From the NCBI RefSeq assembly GCF_028882255.1, contig NZ_JARBUY010000002.1:74342-138341 (forward strand): DNA of 64,000 nt. Direction: 5' to 3'. The notes below the pieces were generated by a model. The model saw only the letters and a list, made by a program, of their open reading frames with translations, did not search any database and was not told where the DNA came from. This DNA is from Maribacter polysaccharolyticus. GTDB lineage: Bacteria; Bacteroidota; Bacteroidia; Flavobacteriales; Flavobacteriaceae. Below are positions 27,439-37,438 of the stretch, piece after piece; position 1 is the first letter of the stretch; every line of letters starts with the position of its first letter. The position numbers were made by a program, and so were the translations under genes.

Positions 27439-28614
27439 ATGATAAATAGCAGGAATTATACGCTCGATTTAATTCGGGGAGTGAGTGCAATCATTGTAAT
27501 GGCGGGGCATCTTAGGATTGCGTTGTTCAAGGATTTTTCAGAATTAGACAATGCATATGGAGCCTCTCTCATCGCAAAGGGGTTTTATTTTATTACGGGA
27601 TTGGGGCATCAAGCTGTAATGGTGTTTTTTGTTTTAAGTGGTTACTTTGTTGGAGGATCGATAATAAAAGCTAAAGACAATTTTCGCTTTAAGGATTATT
27701 TGATTGCGAGATTATCTAGGTTATGGACACCATTGTTTCCTATTTTAATAGGTACCTTGCTTATAGATTATATGACAGGGTCAATTTCTCAGGATATAAT
27801 TAATGGTAATCATTATATGACTTTAAATTCTGGACCTACAGTAGATTATTCCAGTTCATTTGGCACTTTTATTTCCAATCTGCTGTTTCTGCAAACAATT
27901 TTTACACCTGTATTTGGGTCAAATGGCCCGTTATGGAGCTTGGCTAATGAGTTCTGGTATTATATTCTGTTTCCATTGTTCATGTTGGTTATCGGGTATA
28001 TACATGGTAATTGGATTAAGAAAATTATTTCATTTTTAGTCACTTTTTGCATTTTTAGTTTTATTTCCTTTGATATGATTCAAGGTTTCTTTATTTGGGT
28101 CATGGGTGTCGGCGTATATTTCGTTGCTGGAAAGAAATTGATTGTTCCTAAGCCTTGGTTTATAGTTTCTACTTTATCGCTATTTGTTTTTGCATTGGCA
28201 GATAGTAAGTTCAAATTTATAGGCGATACTTATGGGGATTATAGTGATATTATGGTGGGAATCTCCTTTAGTATGTTCTTAATTGGAGTTATTCGTTTAC
28301 AACTACCCGATTTTAAGTTCTTAAACCTTAAAAAAATATCATTTTGGATTTCAGAAGTTTCGTATACATTGTATATATCCCATTTCCCACTAGTTTTATT
28401 GATCTATGGTCTGTTTTATTCTAATAATCAGCTAACTTTTGGGATAGGGAACAATATACAGTTTATTTGCTGGTTAATTCTGCTATTGGCGCAGAGCACT
28501 GTTTTGTGGTATGTATTCGAGAGAAATACTCCATATGTCCGAAATAAACTAAAGATTTTATTAAAAGAAAATTTTTTGGGCAGGTTGGCTTTGTTTTTAA
28601 GGAGAAGTATATAA
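27439..28614 (+). CDS. Acyltransferase-3 family membrane O-acyltransferase
   Basis: 391 residues with about ten membrane helices. The N-terminal YTLDLIRGVSAIIVMAGH contains the conserved arginine and the essential histidine of this family, followed by FFVLSGYFVGG and LSRLWTPLFP. These proteins carry acyl groups (often acetyl) across the inner membrane onto sugars. ATG 27439 is chosen because the family N-terminus begins just after it; the frame also opens at a TTG (27409). It is preceded by a decayed relative and a 7-bp tandem repeat, and is lower in GC than the glycosyltransferase genes that follow, suggesting separate acquisition. Confidence 0.92.
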   Translation: MINSRNYTLDLIRGVSAIIVMAGHLRIALFKDFSELDNAYGASLIAKGFYFITGLGHQAVMVFFVLSGYFVGGSIIKAKDNFRFKDYLIARLSRLWTPLFPILIGTLLIDYMTGSISQDIINGNHYMTLNSGPTVDYSSSFGTFISNLLFLQTIFTPVFGSNGPLWSLANEFWYYILFPLFMLVIGYIHGNWIKKIISFLVTFCIFSFISFDMIQGFFIWVMGVGVYFVAGKKLIVPKPWFIVSTLSLFVFALADSKFKFIGDTYGDYSDIMVGISFSMFLIGVIRLQLPDFKFLNLKKISFWISEVSYTLYISHFPLVLLIYGLFYSNNQLTFGIGNNIQFICWLILLLAQSTVLWYVFERNTPYVRNKLKILLKENFLGRLALFLRRSI

Positions 28615-28705
28615 AATATGGAGTGTTAAAATCAAGGGCTTTAGTTTATTCATATAGGTAAGTATTGACAAAAAACAAATAGGTCAACGGTGCTCACTTG
28701 AAGTT

Positions 28706-29863
28706 ATGAAAATTATTTTTTTAAACCATCATGAAGATTTTCAGTTTTTTAGTATGGTCAGGTATGCTACCTTTCTAAGTGAGGGAATGCGGCGTAGGGG
28801 GCATGATACCGAAATTTGGGCCCCAAAACCCTTTTTGACCAACAACAACCTACCGGAAAGCATCAAAAAATGGTTACGGTATGTAGATTCCTTTGTGCTC
28901 TTTCCCCTTCGTTTTAAAATCCAAAGTAGGAAATTGCCGAAAAACACGCTTTATGTCCTTGTCGATCAAGCCTTGGGCATGTGGATGCCATTGCTCCGGA
29001 ATCATAACCACGTCGTACATTGTCATGATTTTATAGCCTTGAAATCCGCTTTGGGCCAAATAAAGGAAAATCCGACCAGCAGAACAGGAAAAGCCTACCA
29101 ACGATTGATCTTAAATGGATTTTCCAAAGCAGATAATTTTATTTGTATATCCCAAAACACCCAAAAGGAATTGTTGGGTTTCTTGGGTAAGGATCCCTTA
29201 CGGATCGATCAGGTGTACAATGCCCTGGAACCAGCATTTAAGCCTGGGGATATAGAGGAGGCCAGGACGGTCGTGGGCAACTTTGTTCAAAGGGATTTAA
29301 AAGCGGGGTATATCCTAAATGTTGGGGGGAATGGTTTTTATAAGAACAGGATTGGCGTTATCGCTTTATATACAGCTTGGCGAGAGCAAACCCAATTGTC
29401 TTTACCGTTGTTGATGATCGGTTACCGACCGTCAGCGAATATACAAGCCCATTACGAAGCCTCCCCCTATAAAAAGGATATTCATTTTTTGGTACAGGTA
29501 TCCGATGAATTGCTTTTAAAGGGATATCAGGGGGCGAGCGTATTCGTATTCCCCTCTTTGGCCGAAGGTTTTGGATGGCCCATCGCAGAAGCCCTCGCCG
29601 CAGGCTGCCCGGTTATTACCACCGATGCCGCACCAATGAACGAGGTGGGGGGTAAAGCTGCTGCTTATATCGAACGCTGTCCTAGCTATGGGGAACTGCC
29701 TATCTGGGCGACCGAATCTGCAAAAGTGTTGGAAGTAACGCTGCGGTTGGGTGCCAAAGAACGGGCCACTCTGATCCAAAAAGGATTGGACCAAGCCCAT
29801 AGATTCAATGGGGAAGGGATACTGGATCGTATCGAACGGATTTATAAGGATATAATTGGGTAA
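28706..29863 (+). CDS. Glycosyltransferase family 4
   Basis: 385 residues, GT-B fold. N-terminal FLNHHEDFQFFSMVRYATFL, a HCHDFIALKSALG acceptor-side segment (about 109-121), LNVGGNGFYKNRIGV (about 206-220) and the donor motif EGFGWPIAEALAAGCPVITT (about 288-307), followed by PMNEVGG as in many mannosyl- and rhamnosyltransferases. Cytosolic. A VanZ-like gene follows after 25 bases. The sugar is not predictable. Confidence 0.9.
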   Translation: MKIIFLNHHEDFQFFSMVRYATFLSEGMRRRGHDTEIWAPKPFLTNNNLPESIKKWLRYVDSFVLFPLRFKIQSRKLPKNTLYVLVDQALGMWMPLLRNHNHVVHCHDFIALKSALGQIKENPTSRTGKAYQRLILNGFSKADNFICISQNTQKELLGFLGKDPLRIDQVYNALEPAFKPGDIEEARTVVGNFVQRDLKAGYILNVGGNGFYKNRIGVIALYTAWREQTQLSLPLLMIGYRPSANIQAHYEASPYKKDIHFLVQVSDELLLKGYQGASVFVFPSLAEGFGWPIAEALAAGCPVITTDAAPMNEVGGKAAAYIERCPSYGELPIWATESAKVLEVTLRLGAKERATLIQKGLDQAHRFNGEGILDRIERIYKDIIG

Positions 29864-29888
29864 CCTTATGGCAACATTAAGGATGTAA

Positions 29889-30335
29889 ATGATGAAATTG
29901 TTATTTGAAAACAAAGTAAATGGTATAATGGGGGTCTTATTTTTCATTGGGGTGTTTCTGGTATTCTTCTTAAGTTGGAAAACCGATCCCAATTTAAAGG
30001 GAACCCCACTAATTCCGGAATGGCTTTCCGATTGGACGGATAATGTGCACAATGATCGTCGACGTACGGGAGTGCCTTTTATCGGGTTGGGCCTTCTGGC
30101 CGGGATGTATTTGATATATATTAAGCGCACCAAAGTGTTCTATTGGGGACTTGTTTGGTTTGTTTTAGGGTTCGTGGTGGTCATCGCGGAGGCCGTGCAG
30201 TATTTTTTGCCTTCGAGATCTATGGATCTTAAGGATATTTTTTGGGGTGGGGTGGGATCTACCATTGGCTTGGGCCTGCCCTTTGTTGTTTGGTATAGTA
30301 TTAAAACGTTTAAAAGGAATTCGCATTGGAAGTAA
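29889..30335 (+). CDS. VanZ-like family membrane protein
   Basis: 148 residues with about four membrane helices; the VanZ-like core is VIAEAVQYFLPSRSMDLKDI followed by a glycine-rich last helix with GSTIGLGLPF. VanZ of the vancomycin/teicoplanin cluster lowers teicoplanin sensitivity; the many related genes in polysaccharide loci have no established function. Its stop overlaps the TTG start of the next glycosyltransferase by ten bases, so both are in one translational unit. ATG at 29889 or 29892. Confidence 0.85.
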   Translation: MMKLLFENKVNGIMGVLFFIGVFLVFFLSWKTDPNLKGTPLIPEWLSDWTDNVHNDRRRTGVPFIGLGLLAGMYLIYIKRTKVFYWGLVWFVLGFVVVIAEAVQYFLPSRSMDLKDIFWGGVGSTIGLGLPFVVWYSIKTFKRNSHWK

Positions 30336-31582
30336 AAACAACAAAACGCATCTTGTTCATAGGGTATAATTTTTCCCCTGAATTAACGGGTATAGGCAAG
30401 TACTCTGGGGAAATGATGGAGTGGTTGGCCCAAAAAGGCCATGAATGTACCGTGCTTACGGCTTATCCGTATTACCCCTACTGGAAAATACAGGAACCTT
30501 ATAGGCAACACCGATTTTGGTATAAAAAAGAGGTCGTAAAATATGCTTCAGGGGGGTATTTAAGGGTCATTAGATGCCCTATGTATGTACCCCGGAACCC
30601 AAGTGGTATAAAACGTATACTTTTGGATAGCTCTTTTTCGGTTACTGCAGGAATGGCCATGCTACCACTTATGTTCCAAAAGAAATTCGATTGGGTGGTT
30701 TCCGTGGCCCCATCATTTCAATTTGGGCTGTTAGGGGTCCTTTTTAAGAAGCTGAAAGGAAGTAAGCACTTACACCATATCCAAGATCTGCAAATAGAAG
30801 CTGCCCAGGATTTGGGGTTGATCAAATCCCCGAAGTTACTGAGAATCCTTTATGGGTTGGAACGTTATGTTTTTAAGCATACCGATGTGGTCAGCAGTAT
30901 CTCCGAGGGAATGATGGCACGGATCGGCAAAAAGGCTCAAAAACCTATTTTGTTCTTTCCCAATTGGACAGAGACCGATAGTTTTTTCCCTATGGAAGAC
31001 AAAGGGGCGTTAAAAAAGCAGTTTGGTTTTGCCCTTACCGATTGGGTCGTACTTTATTCCGGGGCCATTGGTGAAAAACAAGGGTTGGAAGCTATTTTAA
31101 CGGCGGCGGACACCTTACGATCCTATCAGCAATTACAATTTGTGATCTGTGGTACCGGGCCCTATAAAGAAGTGTTAAGGAATACCGCCGAACGAATGGC
31201 ATTGGATAATGTTCGGTTTATGCCATTACAGCCCAAAGAAGACTTTAATGCTTTCTTGAATATGGCAGACCTGCATTTGGTCATCCAAAAGGAAAAGGCC
31301 AGCGATTTGGTCATGCCTTCGAAATTGACCACGATATTGGCCGTGGGCGGCATGGCCTTGATCACGGCCAATAAAGAATCCACACTTCACCAAATCGTAA
31401 GTAAATATCAAATGGGGCTCTTGGTGGCGGCAGAAAATCAGAAGGCCTTGAATGGAGGGATATTAAAAGCCTTCGAAAGCCAAAATAATGCCGCCATTAA
31501 AAAGGCGGCCAGGTGTTATGCCGAACAATATTTGGCCATCGATACCGTAATGCAATCTTTTGAAGGGGAATTATACAGATGA
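30326..31582 (+). CDS. WcaI-like glycosyltransferase family 4
   Basis: 418 residues. The N-terminus RILFIGYNFSPELTGIGKYS and the LTAYPYYPYWKI segment are typical of WcaI, a fucosyltransferase of the colanic acid pathway; VVSVAPSFQFGLLG, HHIQDLQIEAAQDLGL and LYSGAIGEKQGLE also match. With gmd and fcl present a fucosyltransferase role is reasonable but unproven. The only start ahead of the conserved N-terminus is a TTG at 30326, preceded by AAAAGGAAT, and it overlaps the VanZ-like gene. Use of TTG could hold down its translation. Confidence 0.88.
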   Translation: MEVKTTKRILFIGYNFSPELTGIGKYSGEMMEWLAQKGHECTVLTAYPYYPYWKIQEPYRQHRFWYKKEVVKYASGGYLRVIRCPMYVPRNPSGIKRILLDSSFSVTAGMAMLPLMFQKKFDWVVSVAPSFQFGLLGVLFKKLKGSKHLHHIQDLQIEAAQDLGLIKSPKLLRILYGLERYVFKHTDVVSSISEGMMARIGKKAQKPILFFPNWTETDSFFPMEDKGALKKQFGFALTDWVVLYSGAIGEKQGLEAILTAADTLRSYQQLQFVICGTGPYKEVLRNTAERMALDNVRFMPLQPKEDFNAFLNMADLHLVIQKEKASDLVMPSKLTTILAVGGMALITANKESTLHQIVSKYQMGLLVAAENQKALNGGILKAFESQNNAAIKKAARCYAEQYLAIDTVMQSFEGELYR

Positions 31583-31790
31583 TTTTGCCCTGTTCGATGG
31601 AATTTTATCGATTAAAACAGCCGGTCAGCCTTGTTTGTTTTGAAATTCGGATACTTACGATAATTTTAAGATTTTACTTGTTAGAAAATGTTCCCAAAAC
31701 CTAATCCAAATATCGACAAGGGGCAAGATTATTGTAATAGAATATTGATTTAGAATGTCCACCTACAATTAGGACAAAATAGTACCAGTT

Positions 31791-33134
31791 ATGAAGGAAA
31801 GCCTATCAAAAGCCGTTTTTTCATTTAAAACGAAAATTTTAAACCCAAGCTTATACAAGTTACATCAAAAAACCGAAACCAATTTATTGGCAAAAGACCT
31901 GTCCGATTTCAATTTTAAGAAACGGCAAGCACTTTTTCAACATGCGATGGAACATTCCAAATTCTATAAAGGAAAATATGGGAAGTTGTCCATGGCCGAA
32001 ACAGGATTATGTACTTCTGAAGATTTTTTACAATTGCCCCCACTGACAAGAGAGGATTTACGGGAAAATTTTGAGACTATAAAGGCCGATAATGTGGCAT
32101 CGTCCCAATATTATAAAGCCAGTACCTCCGGGAGTACCAGTGCTCCTGTATCGGTTTTACATGATAAACGACACTTGGAAACCCCAATCCGCTGGCGTAT
32201 CCTGCAGTTTTGGGGGGTGAAACCTTGGGAGAACCAGGCTTTTATCTATCGCTTTAAAAAACCTTTTTGGGAACGGGTAATGAATACCATCATGTGGTGG
32301 CCGACAAAGCGGATATTTTTGGCTGCCGCCAACCCGAGTACCATGGAGTTGGAGCATTTTGTCCGGAGCTTCAACAAAATCAAGCCTACCTTGCTCCAAG
32401 GGTATGTGGATGTGGTTTATGAGTTTGCCTTATACCTCTTGGATAATAACATTAAAATACATCCCCCTAAAATGGTATGGGTTACCTCTGCCCCCCTCTT
32501 TGAAGAACAGCGGGAATTGATGGAAAAGGCATTTGGGGCCCCGGTATGCGATCAATATGGGAATACCGAAATCATGCTGATTGCGGCCGAATGTCCTGAG
32601 CAAAATGGCCTGCACATGATGCATGATACCGTACATATCGAATTTGTGGATGAAAATAACCAACCCGTGCCCCCGAATACAACAGGTAAAATCCTTTTGA
32701 CCGATTTGACCAACTACGCTTTTCCCATTATACGTTATGAAATAGGGGATGAGGGCCAATATAGGGACCATATGTGCAAATGCGGTAGTCCTTTACCCCT
32801 TATGGATAATGTACGGGGACGACAATCCATGAATATAGAAACCCCTTCCGGCCTCCGTATCAAGGGCGAACATTTGATGGCCATGTTCAAGGGGTTTATG
32901 AAATATTTCAAGGAATTGCAATTGGTACAAGAACCGGATTATTCAGTAACCATTATATATATTCCCAGGGATATTCGAAAAGCCAAGGATGCCGTACACA
33001 AAATGAAATCGAGTTTGGAAAAGCGGGCAAGAAATGAAATAAAGGTGACCATTTCCGATAAACAATGTATTATACGTAAAAATGTGAAGTCCCCTTTGAT
33101 CGTAAGTAAGTTGCAAGAAAGTCATAGCCATTGA
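31791..33134 (+). CDS. CapK/PaaK-like adenylate-forming enzyme
   Basis: 447 residues related to phenylacetate-CoA ligase and the CapK group found in capsule loci. The nucleotide-binding loop ASTSGSTSAPVSV is at about 108-120; QYGNTEIMLIAAECPEQ corresponds to the adenylation motif, and RYEIGDEG to the hinge-side motif. A CxC-like CKCGSPLPL segment follows. It should activate a carboxylate with ATP; in capsule loci this might supply an acyl or amino-acyl group, but neither substrate nor product is known. It stands after a 208-base gap, so it may have its own promoter. Confidence 0.87.
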   Translation: MKESLSKAVFSFKTKILNPSLYKLHQKTETNLLAKDLSDFNFKKRQALFQHAMEHSKFYKGKYGKLSMAETGLCTSEDFLQLPPLTREDLRENFETIKADNVASSQYYKASTSGSTSAPVSVLHDKRHLETPIRWRILQFWGVKPWENQAFIYRFKKPFWERVMNTIMWWPTKRIFLAAANPSTMELEHFVRSFNKIKPTLLQGYVDVVYEFALYLLDNNIKIHPPKMVWVTSAPLFEEQRELMEKAFGAPVCDQYGNTEIMLIAAECPEQNGLHMMHDTVHIEFVDENNQPVPPNTTGKILLTDLTNYAFPIIRYEIGDEGQYRDHMCKCGSPLPLMDNVRGRQSMNIETPSGLRIKGEHLMAMFKGFMKYFKELQLVQEPDYSVTIIYIPRDIRKAKDAVHKMKSSLEKRARNEIKVTISDKQCIIRKNVKSPLIVSKLQESHSH

Positions 33135-33345
33135 AGAAATCATAAAGGGCATTGATTAATGGTGTTTGGGGGCTTAATAAAATAAGATACCTTACACCCT
33201 TTACTGTGGTGATGTAATTCCCGAATATATAAGTGGATCTTGACTTAGTTTCTGATTTTAATACCCTAGTTTAAGAATTTTTAGGTGTGTTCAGGTACAA
33301 CTATTTAAAAATTTATTTGTAAAATATTTTAAGGGAAAAAAATAA

Positions 33346-34356
33346 ATGGATATAAAGAATTTTTTTACAATGAAAATCAGTTATTTTTTTCGACATCCAA
33401 TGGTAGGATTTTCTATTCAACGAGTGTTTCAAACCGTCAATAAGGAGGTGTCGGAAACCCTTGAAATTGAGGAATTGTTCTTGCCAAGTCCAAATTCCGG
33501 GATACCATCTATTTTGAAAAATGGTTTCTTTGCAAGAAAAAAGCAAGGGGTTTTAAATCATATTACCGGGGATGCGCATTATTTACTGCTATTTCTGTCT
33601 TCAAAGAATACCATTATTACGGTTCACGACATCATGTATTACTTTTATTTGTCTGGGATAAAAAAAAAAATTTGGAAGTTGTTATTTATATATCCCCTAA
33701 AAAGGGCAAAGAAAGTGGTCTTTATTTCTGAATTTGCTAAACAACAAGTGAAGAAAGAATTGGATTTACCGGAAAATAGGTGTTGTATCATACCCAATCC
33801 AGTATCTTCAGACTATTCAATGCGAATTAAAAAATTTAATAAGCAAAAACCTAGAGTTCTTCATATTGGGGCAAGGGCAGATCGAAAAAATTTAAAGAGG
33901 ACTATATTGGCCCTCGAAAAAGTACCGTGTCATCTACGGATCATTGGAAAATTGAGCAAGGAGAATATTGGTTTATTAGTTAAATGTAATATTGAATATT
34001 CAAATGCTTTTGACTTAAGTAATGCCGATATAGTAAAAGAATATGAGAAATGTGACATCGTAAATTTCCCCTCGCTTTTTGAAGGTTTTGGGATGCCAAT
34101 TATTGAAGGGCAGGCTGTAGGTAGACCTGTAATAACATCCAATATTGCACCTATGAACCAAGTGGCAGGGGAAGGGGCAATTTTAGTGGATCCTATGAAT
34201 TCCGATGATATCAAGTCAGCCTATATGAAAATTATCACGGATGATAATCTTCGAGAAGAAATAATTAGGAAAGGTTTAAAAAACGTAAAAAAATACCGGG
34301 TTAAGAATATTGCGAATGAATATATAAACCTATACCAAGAAATAGCATCTAAATGA
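33346..34356 (+). CDS. Glycosyltransferase family 4
   Basis: 336 residues, short GT-B enzyme. The N-terminus MKISYFFRHPMVGFSIQRVF suggests that ATG 33370 (residue 9) may be the true start. VLHIGARADRKNLKRTI (about 170-186), FPSLFEGFGMPIIEGQAVG (about 243-261) and APMNQVAGEGAI show the GT4 C-terminal domain. The region is more AT-rich than the flanking WcaI-like and CapK-like genes, as is the acyltransferase it overlaps by ATGA. Acceptor and donor unknown. Confidence 0.88.
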   Translation: MDIKNFFTMKISYFFRHPMVGFSIQRVFQTVNKEVSETLEIEELFLPSPNSGIPSILKNGFFARKKQGVLNHITGDAHYLLLFLSSKNTIITVHDIMYYFYLSGIKKKIWKLLFIYPLKRAKKVVFISEFAKQQVKKELDLPENRCCIIPNPVSSDYSMRIKKFNKQKPRVLHIGARADRKNLKRTILALEKVPCHLRIIGKLSKENIGLLVKCNIEYSNAFDLSNADIVKEYEKCDIVNFPSLFEGFGMPIIEGQAVGRPVITSNIAPMNQVAGEGAILVDPMNSDDIKSAYMKIITDDNLREEIIRKGLKNVKKYRVKNIANEYINLYQEIASK

Positions 34357-35021
34357 AAAAGATTTTAGCATTACTGATTGTATTTTTACCCTGGAAAATT
34401 AAAAGATTCCTTTTGATCAGGATTTGGAAGTATGAAATAGATCCATCTGCAAGAATTGGACTGGCTTATGTATATCCTAAAAAATTGAAAATGGCCGAAG
34501 GTTCCAAAATCGCCCATTTTAATATTGCAATTCATCTGGATTCCATCATCCTTGGGAAAAATGCTTCAATAAATCGTTCTAATTGGATAACAGGTTTTCC
34601 TATTAATTCAAAGTCAGAACATTTTCAACATCAAAAGGATAGGGAAAGTGAATTGGTTTTAAAAGAAGAAGCATCTATCACAAAAAAACATCATATAGAT
34701 TGTACGAACAAGATTATTATAGGAAAATACACCATAGTCGCTGGCTATTGTACCCAAATGTTAACACATTCGGTTAATATAAAGAAAAATATACAGGATA
34801 GTTATCCCATTACCATTGGGGATTATTGCTTTATTGGTACCAATTGTGTTATTTTAGGAGGGGCATCTTTGCCTTCTTACTCGGTACTTGGCGCTAAATC
34901 AATGTTGAATAAAAAATTTACTGAGGATTATCATTTATATGGTGGAAATCCTGCTGGTCTCATTCAACCGATTGGTGAAGATGCAAAATACTTCCACAGG
35001 AAAAGTAGATATATAATTTAG
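34353..35021 (+). CDS. Left-handed beta-helix acyltransferase
   Basis: 222 residues. Hexapeptide strands run from about residue 25 to 205 (DPSARIGLAYVYP, ITIGDYCFIGTNCVILGGA, YSVLGAKSML), ending in GGNPAGLIQPI as in xenobiotic/galactoside O-acetyltransferases. The central part LTHSVNIKK holds a likely catalytic histidine. Probable sugar O-acetyltransferase in the cytosol. Translationally coupled with the upstream GT4 by a four-base overlap; similar low GC. Confidence 0.82.
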   Translation: MKKILALLIVFLPWKIKRFLLIRIWKYEIDPSARIGLAYVYPKKLKMAEGSKIAHFNIAIHLDSIILGKNASINRSNWITGFPINSKSEHFQHQKDRESELVLKEEASITKKHHIDCTNKIIIGKYTIVAGYCTQMLTHSVNIKKNIQDSYPITIGDYCFIGTNCVILGGASLPSYSVLGAKSMLNKKFTEDYHLYGGNPAGLIQPIGEDAKYFHRKSRYII

Positions 35022-35037
35022 ACCGATATTACTCCCC

Positions 35038-36207
35038 ATGAAAATATTACGTATTATTCCCAGTATGGATCCCCGTCAAGGTGGGCCTTGTCAAGGAATT
35101 AGGAATGCTGTTCCCGAATTACAAAAGCTTGGGGTTTTGAATGAAATAGTATGTTTGGATGATCCAGGATCCGGGTATTTGGGAAAAGATCCATTTCAAA
35201 TCCATGCGCTTGGTAAAAGTAAGAATCCTTGGAACTATAATAAAGCACTGATACCTTGGCTCCTTGCCCATTTTCATCGGTTTGATGCGGTCATCATCCA
35301 TGGCTTATGGCAGTATCATAGTCATGCAACCATCAAGGCTATACTGTCATTTAGAAAGTACAGTGCAACTTCCCCAAAGGTGTATGTGATGCCCCATGGA
35401 ATGTTGGATCCCTATTTTCAAAAAGCCAAGGAACGTAGGTTAAAGGCATTGCGTAATGTTATCTATTGGAAAGTGTTTGAAAATAAGGTAGTCAACGAGG
35501 CTGACGGGGTGTTGTTTACCTGTGAAGATGAATTGCTCTTGGCCCGGACCACCTTTCCAAATTATAAGCCTAAGCGAGAGGTCAATGTAGGCTACGGTAT
35601 TCAACCACCTCCTGAATATCAGCCGACCATGCGGGAGGCCTTTGCTGAAAAAGTGCCCCAATGGAATGGAAAACCGTATTTCATTTTCCTCAGTAGGGTA
35701 CATCCCAAAAAAGGGGTAGATCTATTGATCAAGGCTTATCTTCAATTGGAAAAAGATTTGGGGGATATTCCTCAATTGATCATTGCAGGTCCCGGGCTGG
35801 AGCAGCCCTATGGGGCGGCCATGCAAGAATTGGCGGCCGATTCCTCTAACATCCTATTTCCGGGTATGCTGGGTGGGGATGCCAAATGGGGAGCTTTTTA
35901 CGAAAGTGAGGTGTTCGTACTCCCCAGTCACCAGGAAAATTTTGGGATTGCCGTGGTCGAGGCCTTGGCCTGTGCTAAACCGGTACTGATCAGTGATAAA
36001 GTCAATATTTGGCGGGAAATCGAAAAAGGAAACGGGGGTATTGTTAAAAGCGATACTAAAGTGGAAACCCATCAAGCGTTAAAAAAGTGGTTGTCGTTAG
36101 GTAAAGGGGAAAAGAAAGGCATGGCAAACGCCGCTCAAGGTGTTTATCAGGGCTATTTTACGATGGCCCAGGCGGCACTTCAATTTAAAAACGGAATTAA
36201 TTCATAA
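35038..36207 (+). CDS. Glycosyltransferase family 4
   Basis: 389 residues. IIPSMDPRQGGPCQGIRN at the N-terminus, IHGLWQYHS (about 83-91), MPHGMLDPYFQKAK, SRVHPKKGVDLLIKAY (about 220-235) and the donor motif HQENFGIAVVEALACAKPVL (about 300-319). This set is close to GT4 enzymes of capsule loci that follow the initiating transferase. Six bases separate it from the next GT4. The linkage made is not predictable. Confidence 0.9.
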   Translation: MKILRIIPSMDPRQGGPCQGIRNAVPELQKLGVLNEIVCLDDPGSGYLGKDPFQIHALGKSKNPWNYNKALIPWLLAHFHRFDAVIIHGLWQYHSHATIKAILSFRKYSATSPKVYVMPHGMLDPYFQKAKERRLKALRNVIYWKVFENKVVNEADGVLFTCEDELLLARTTFPNYKPKREVNVGYGIQPPPEYQPTMREAFAEKVPQWNGKPYFIFLSRVHPKKGVDLLIKAYLQLEKDLGDIPQLIIAGPGLEQPYGAAMQELAADSSNILFPGMLGGDAKWGAFYESEVFVLPSHQENFGIAVVEALACAKPVLISDKVNIWREIEKGNGGIVKSDTKVETHQALKKWLSLGKGEKKGMANAAQGVYQGYFTMAQAALQFKNGINS

Positions 36208-36213
36208 GGTTTT

Positions 36214-37401
36214 ATGGCCAATATACTTTTTATTATCGGATTATATCCGAATTATGGGGGTACCGAAAAGGTTACGACCGTTTTGGCAAATGCCTTCGTA
36301 GATCGGGGACATAAGGTTACCATAGCCTCATTCGAGCAACCACATCCTGAATTAAAGGATGAAGAATTAAACGCATCGATTCAATTGGTGGCCTTGGGTT
36401 TTCCCTTGCGCAAAAACTCGAATCTTCGTCTATTGAAGAATGTCATTGATAGTAAAAATATCGATGTAATCATCAACCAATGGTGTTTGCCCTATAAGGT
36501 GACTTCCTTGATCAACAAAGCCAGAAAGAAACGAAAATGTATCTTGATTTCCGCACTTCATGGTGTTCCTGATCAAAACAAACGCTTATTGACCATACTG
36601 CACTATAAAGACAATACGAAAAACCCCATTAAACGATTTTTTTACGGGCAAGCACATAAGGCTATGGTTTTTGTGACCGGTCTGAATCTTAACTATGTTT
36701 ATAAACATACCGATCAATATGTGGTGCTGTCAAAAAGTTTTATCAAAACGTTTAAGGCACTTTCGAAAATAAAGGAAAGCGCTAAAATAAGGGCAATCGC
36801 CAACCCGGTGACCATAGAGGCACCGCAAAGTTTTGATTACCTCAACGAAAAGGGTAAAGAAAACAGCATTTTGTATGTTGGTCGTATGGATCATGCCAAT
36901 AAAAGAGTACATCGGGTTGTTGAGGCATGGGAAGAAGTACATTTGAAATACCAAGATTGGAAATTGATTTTGGTCGGTGATGGTCCGGAAAAAAAAACGT
37001 TGGAGTCTTATGTGAAAACCAAAAATATTGAGCGTGTCGTATTTGAAGGCTTTAAAAAAGAGGCTCCCATAGCATTTTACCAACGGGCTTCCATATTGTT
37101 GCTAACCTCCGATTTGGAAGGTTTTGGGTTGGTTGTTATTGAAGGTATGATCTATGGGGTAGTACCTATTGTATATGGTAGTTATTCGGCTATATATGAT
37201 ATCATAGAAAATGGAAAATCGGGTTTTATAACGCCAACACCATATAAAAAAACCAACACCGTTCAGCAAATTGAAAAACTAATTACAGACAAGGTGTTAC
37301 GTCAAAAAATGTCTGGGGCAGCCTATGACCGTGCGCAGTACTTTGCTCTCGATACGATTTTAGATGAATGGGAAAGCTTATTTGATTTTCTGAATAATTA
37401 A
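36214..37401 (+). CDS. Glycosyltransferase family 4
   Basis: 395 residues of GT-B type. PNYGGTEKVTTVLANAF at the N-terminus, ILYVGRMDHANKRVHRVVEA (about 218-237), LVGDGPEKKTLE (about 255-266) and SDLEGFGLVVIEGMIYGVVP (about 297-316). Resembles GalNAc- and galactosyltransferases of capsule loci, though specificity cannot be fixed. Likely cotranscribed with the previous gene (6-base gap). Confidence 0.9.
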   Translation: MANILFIIGLYPNYGGTEKVTTVLANAFVDRGHKVTIASFEQPHPELKDEELNASIQLVALGFPLRKNSNLRLLKNVIDSKNIDVIINQWCLPYKVTSLINKARKKRKCILISALHGVPDQNKRLLTILHYKDNTKNPIKRFFYGQAHKAMVFVTGLNLNYVYKHTDQYVVLSKSFIKTFKALSKIKESAKIRAIANPVTIEAPQSFDYLNEKGKENSILYVGRMDHANKRVHRVVEAWEEVHLKYQDWKLILVGDGPEKKTLESYVKTKNIERVVFEGFKKEAPIAFYQRASILLLTSDLEGFGLVVIEGMIYGVVPIVYGSYSAIYDIIENGKSGFITPTPYKKTNTVQQIEKLITDKVLRQKMSGAAYDRAQYFALDTILDEWESLFDFLNN

Positions 37402-37438
37402 TTGTTTTAATAAAATAATAGCGACTAATCAAGATTAT

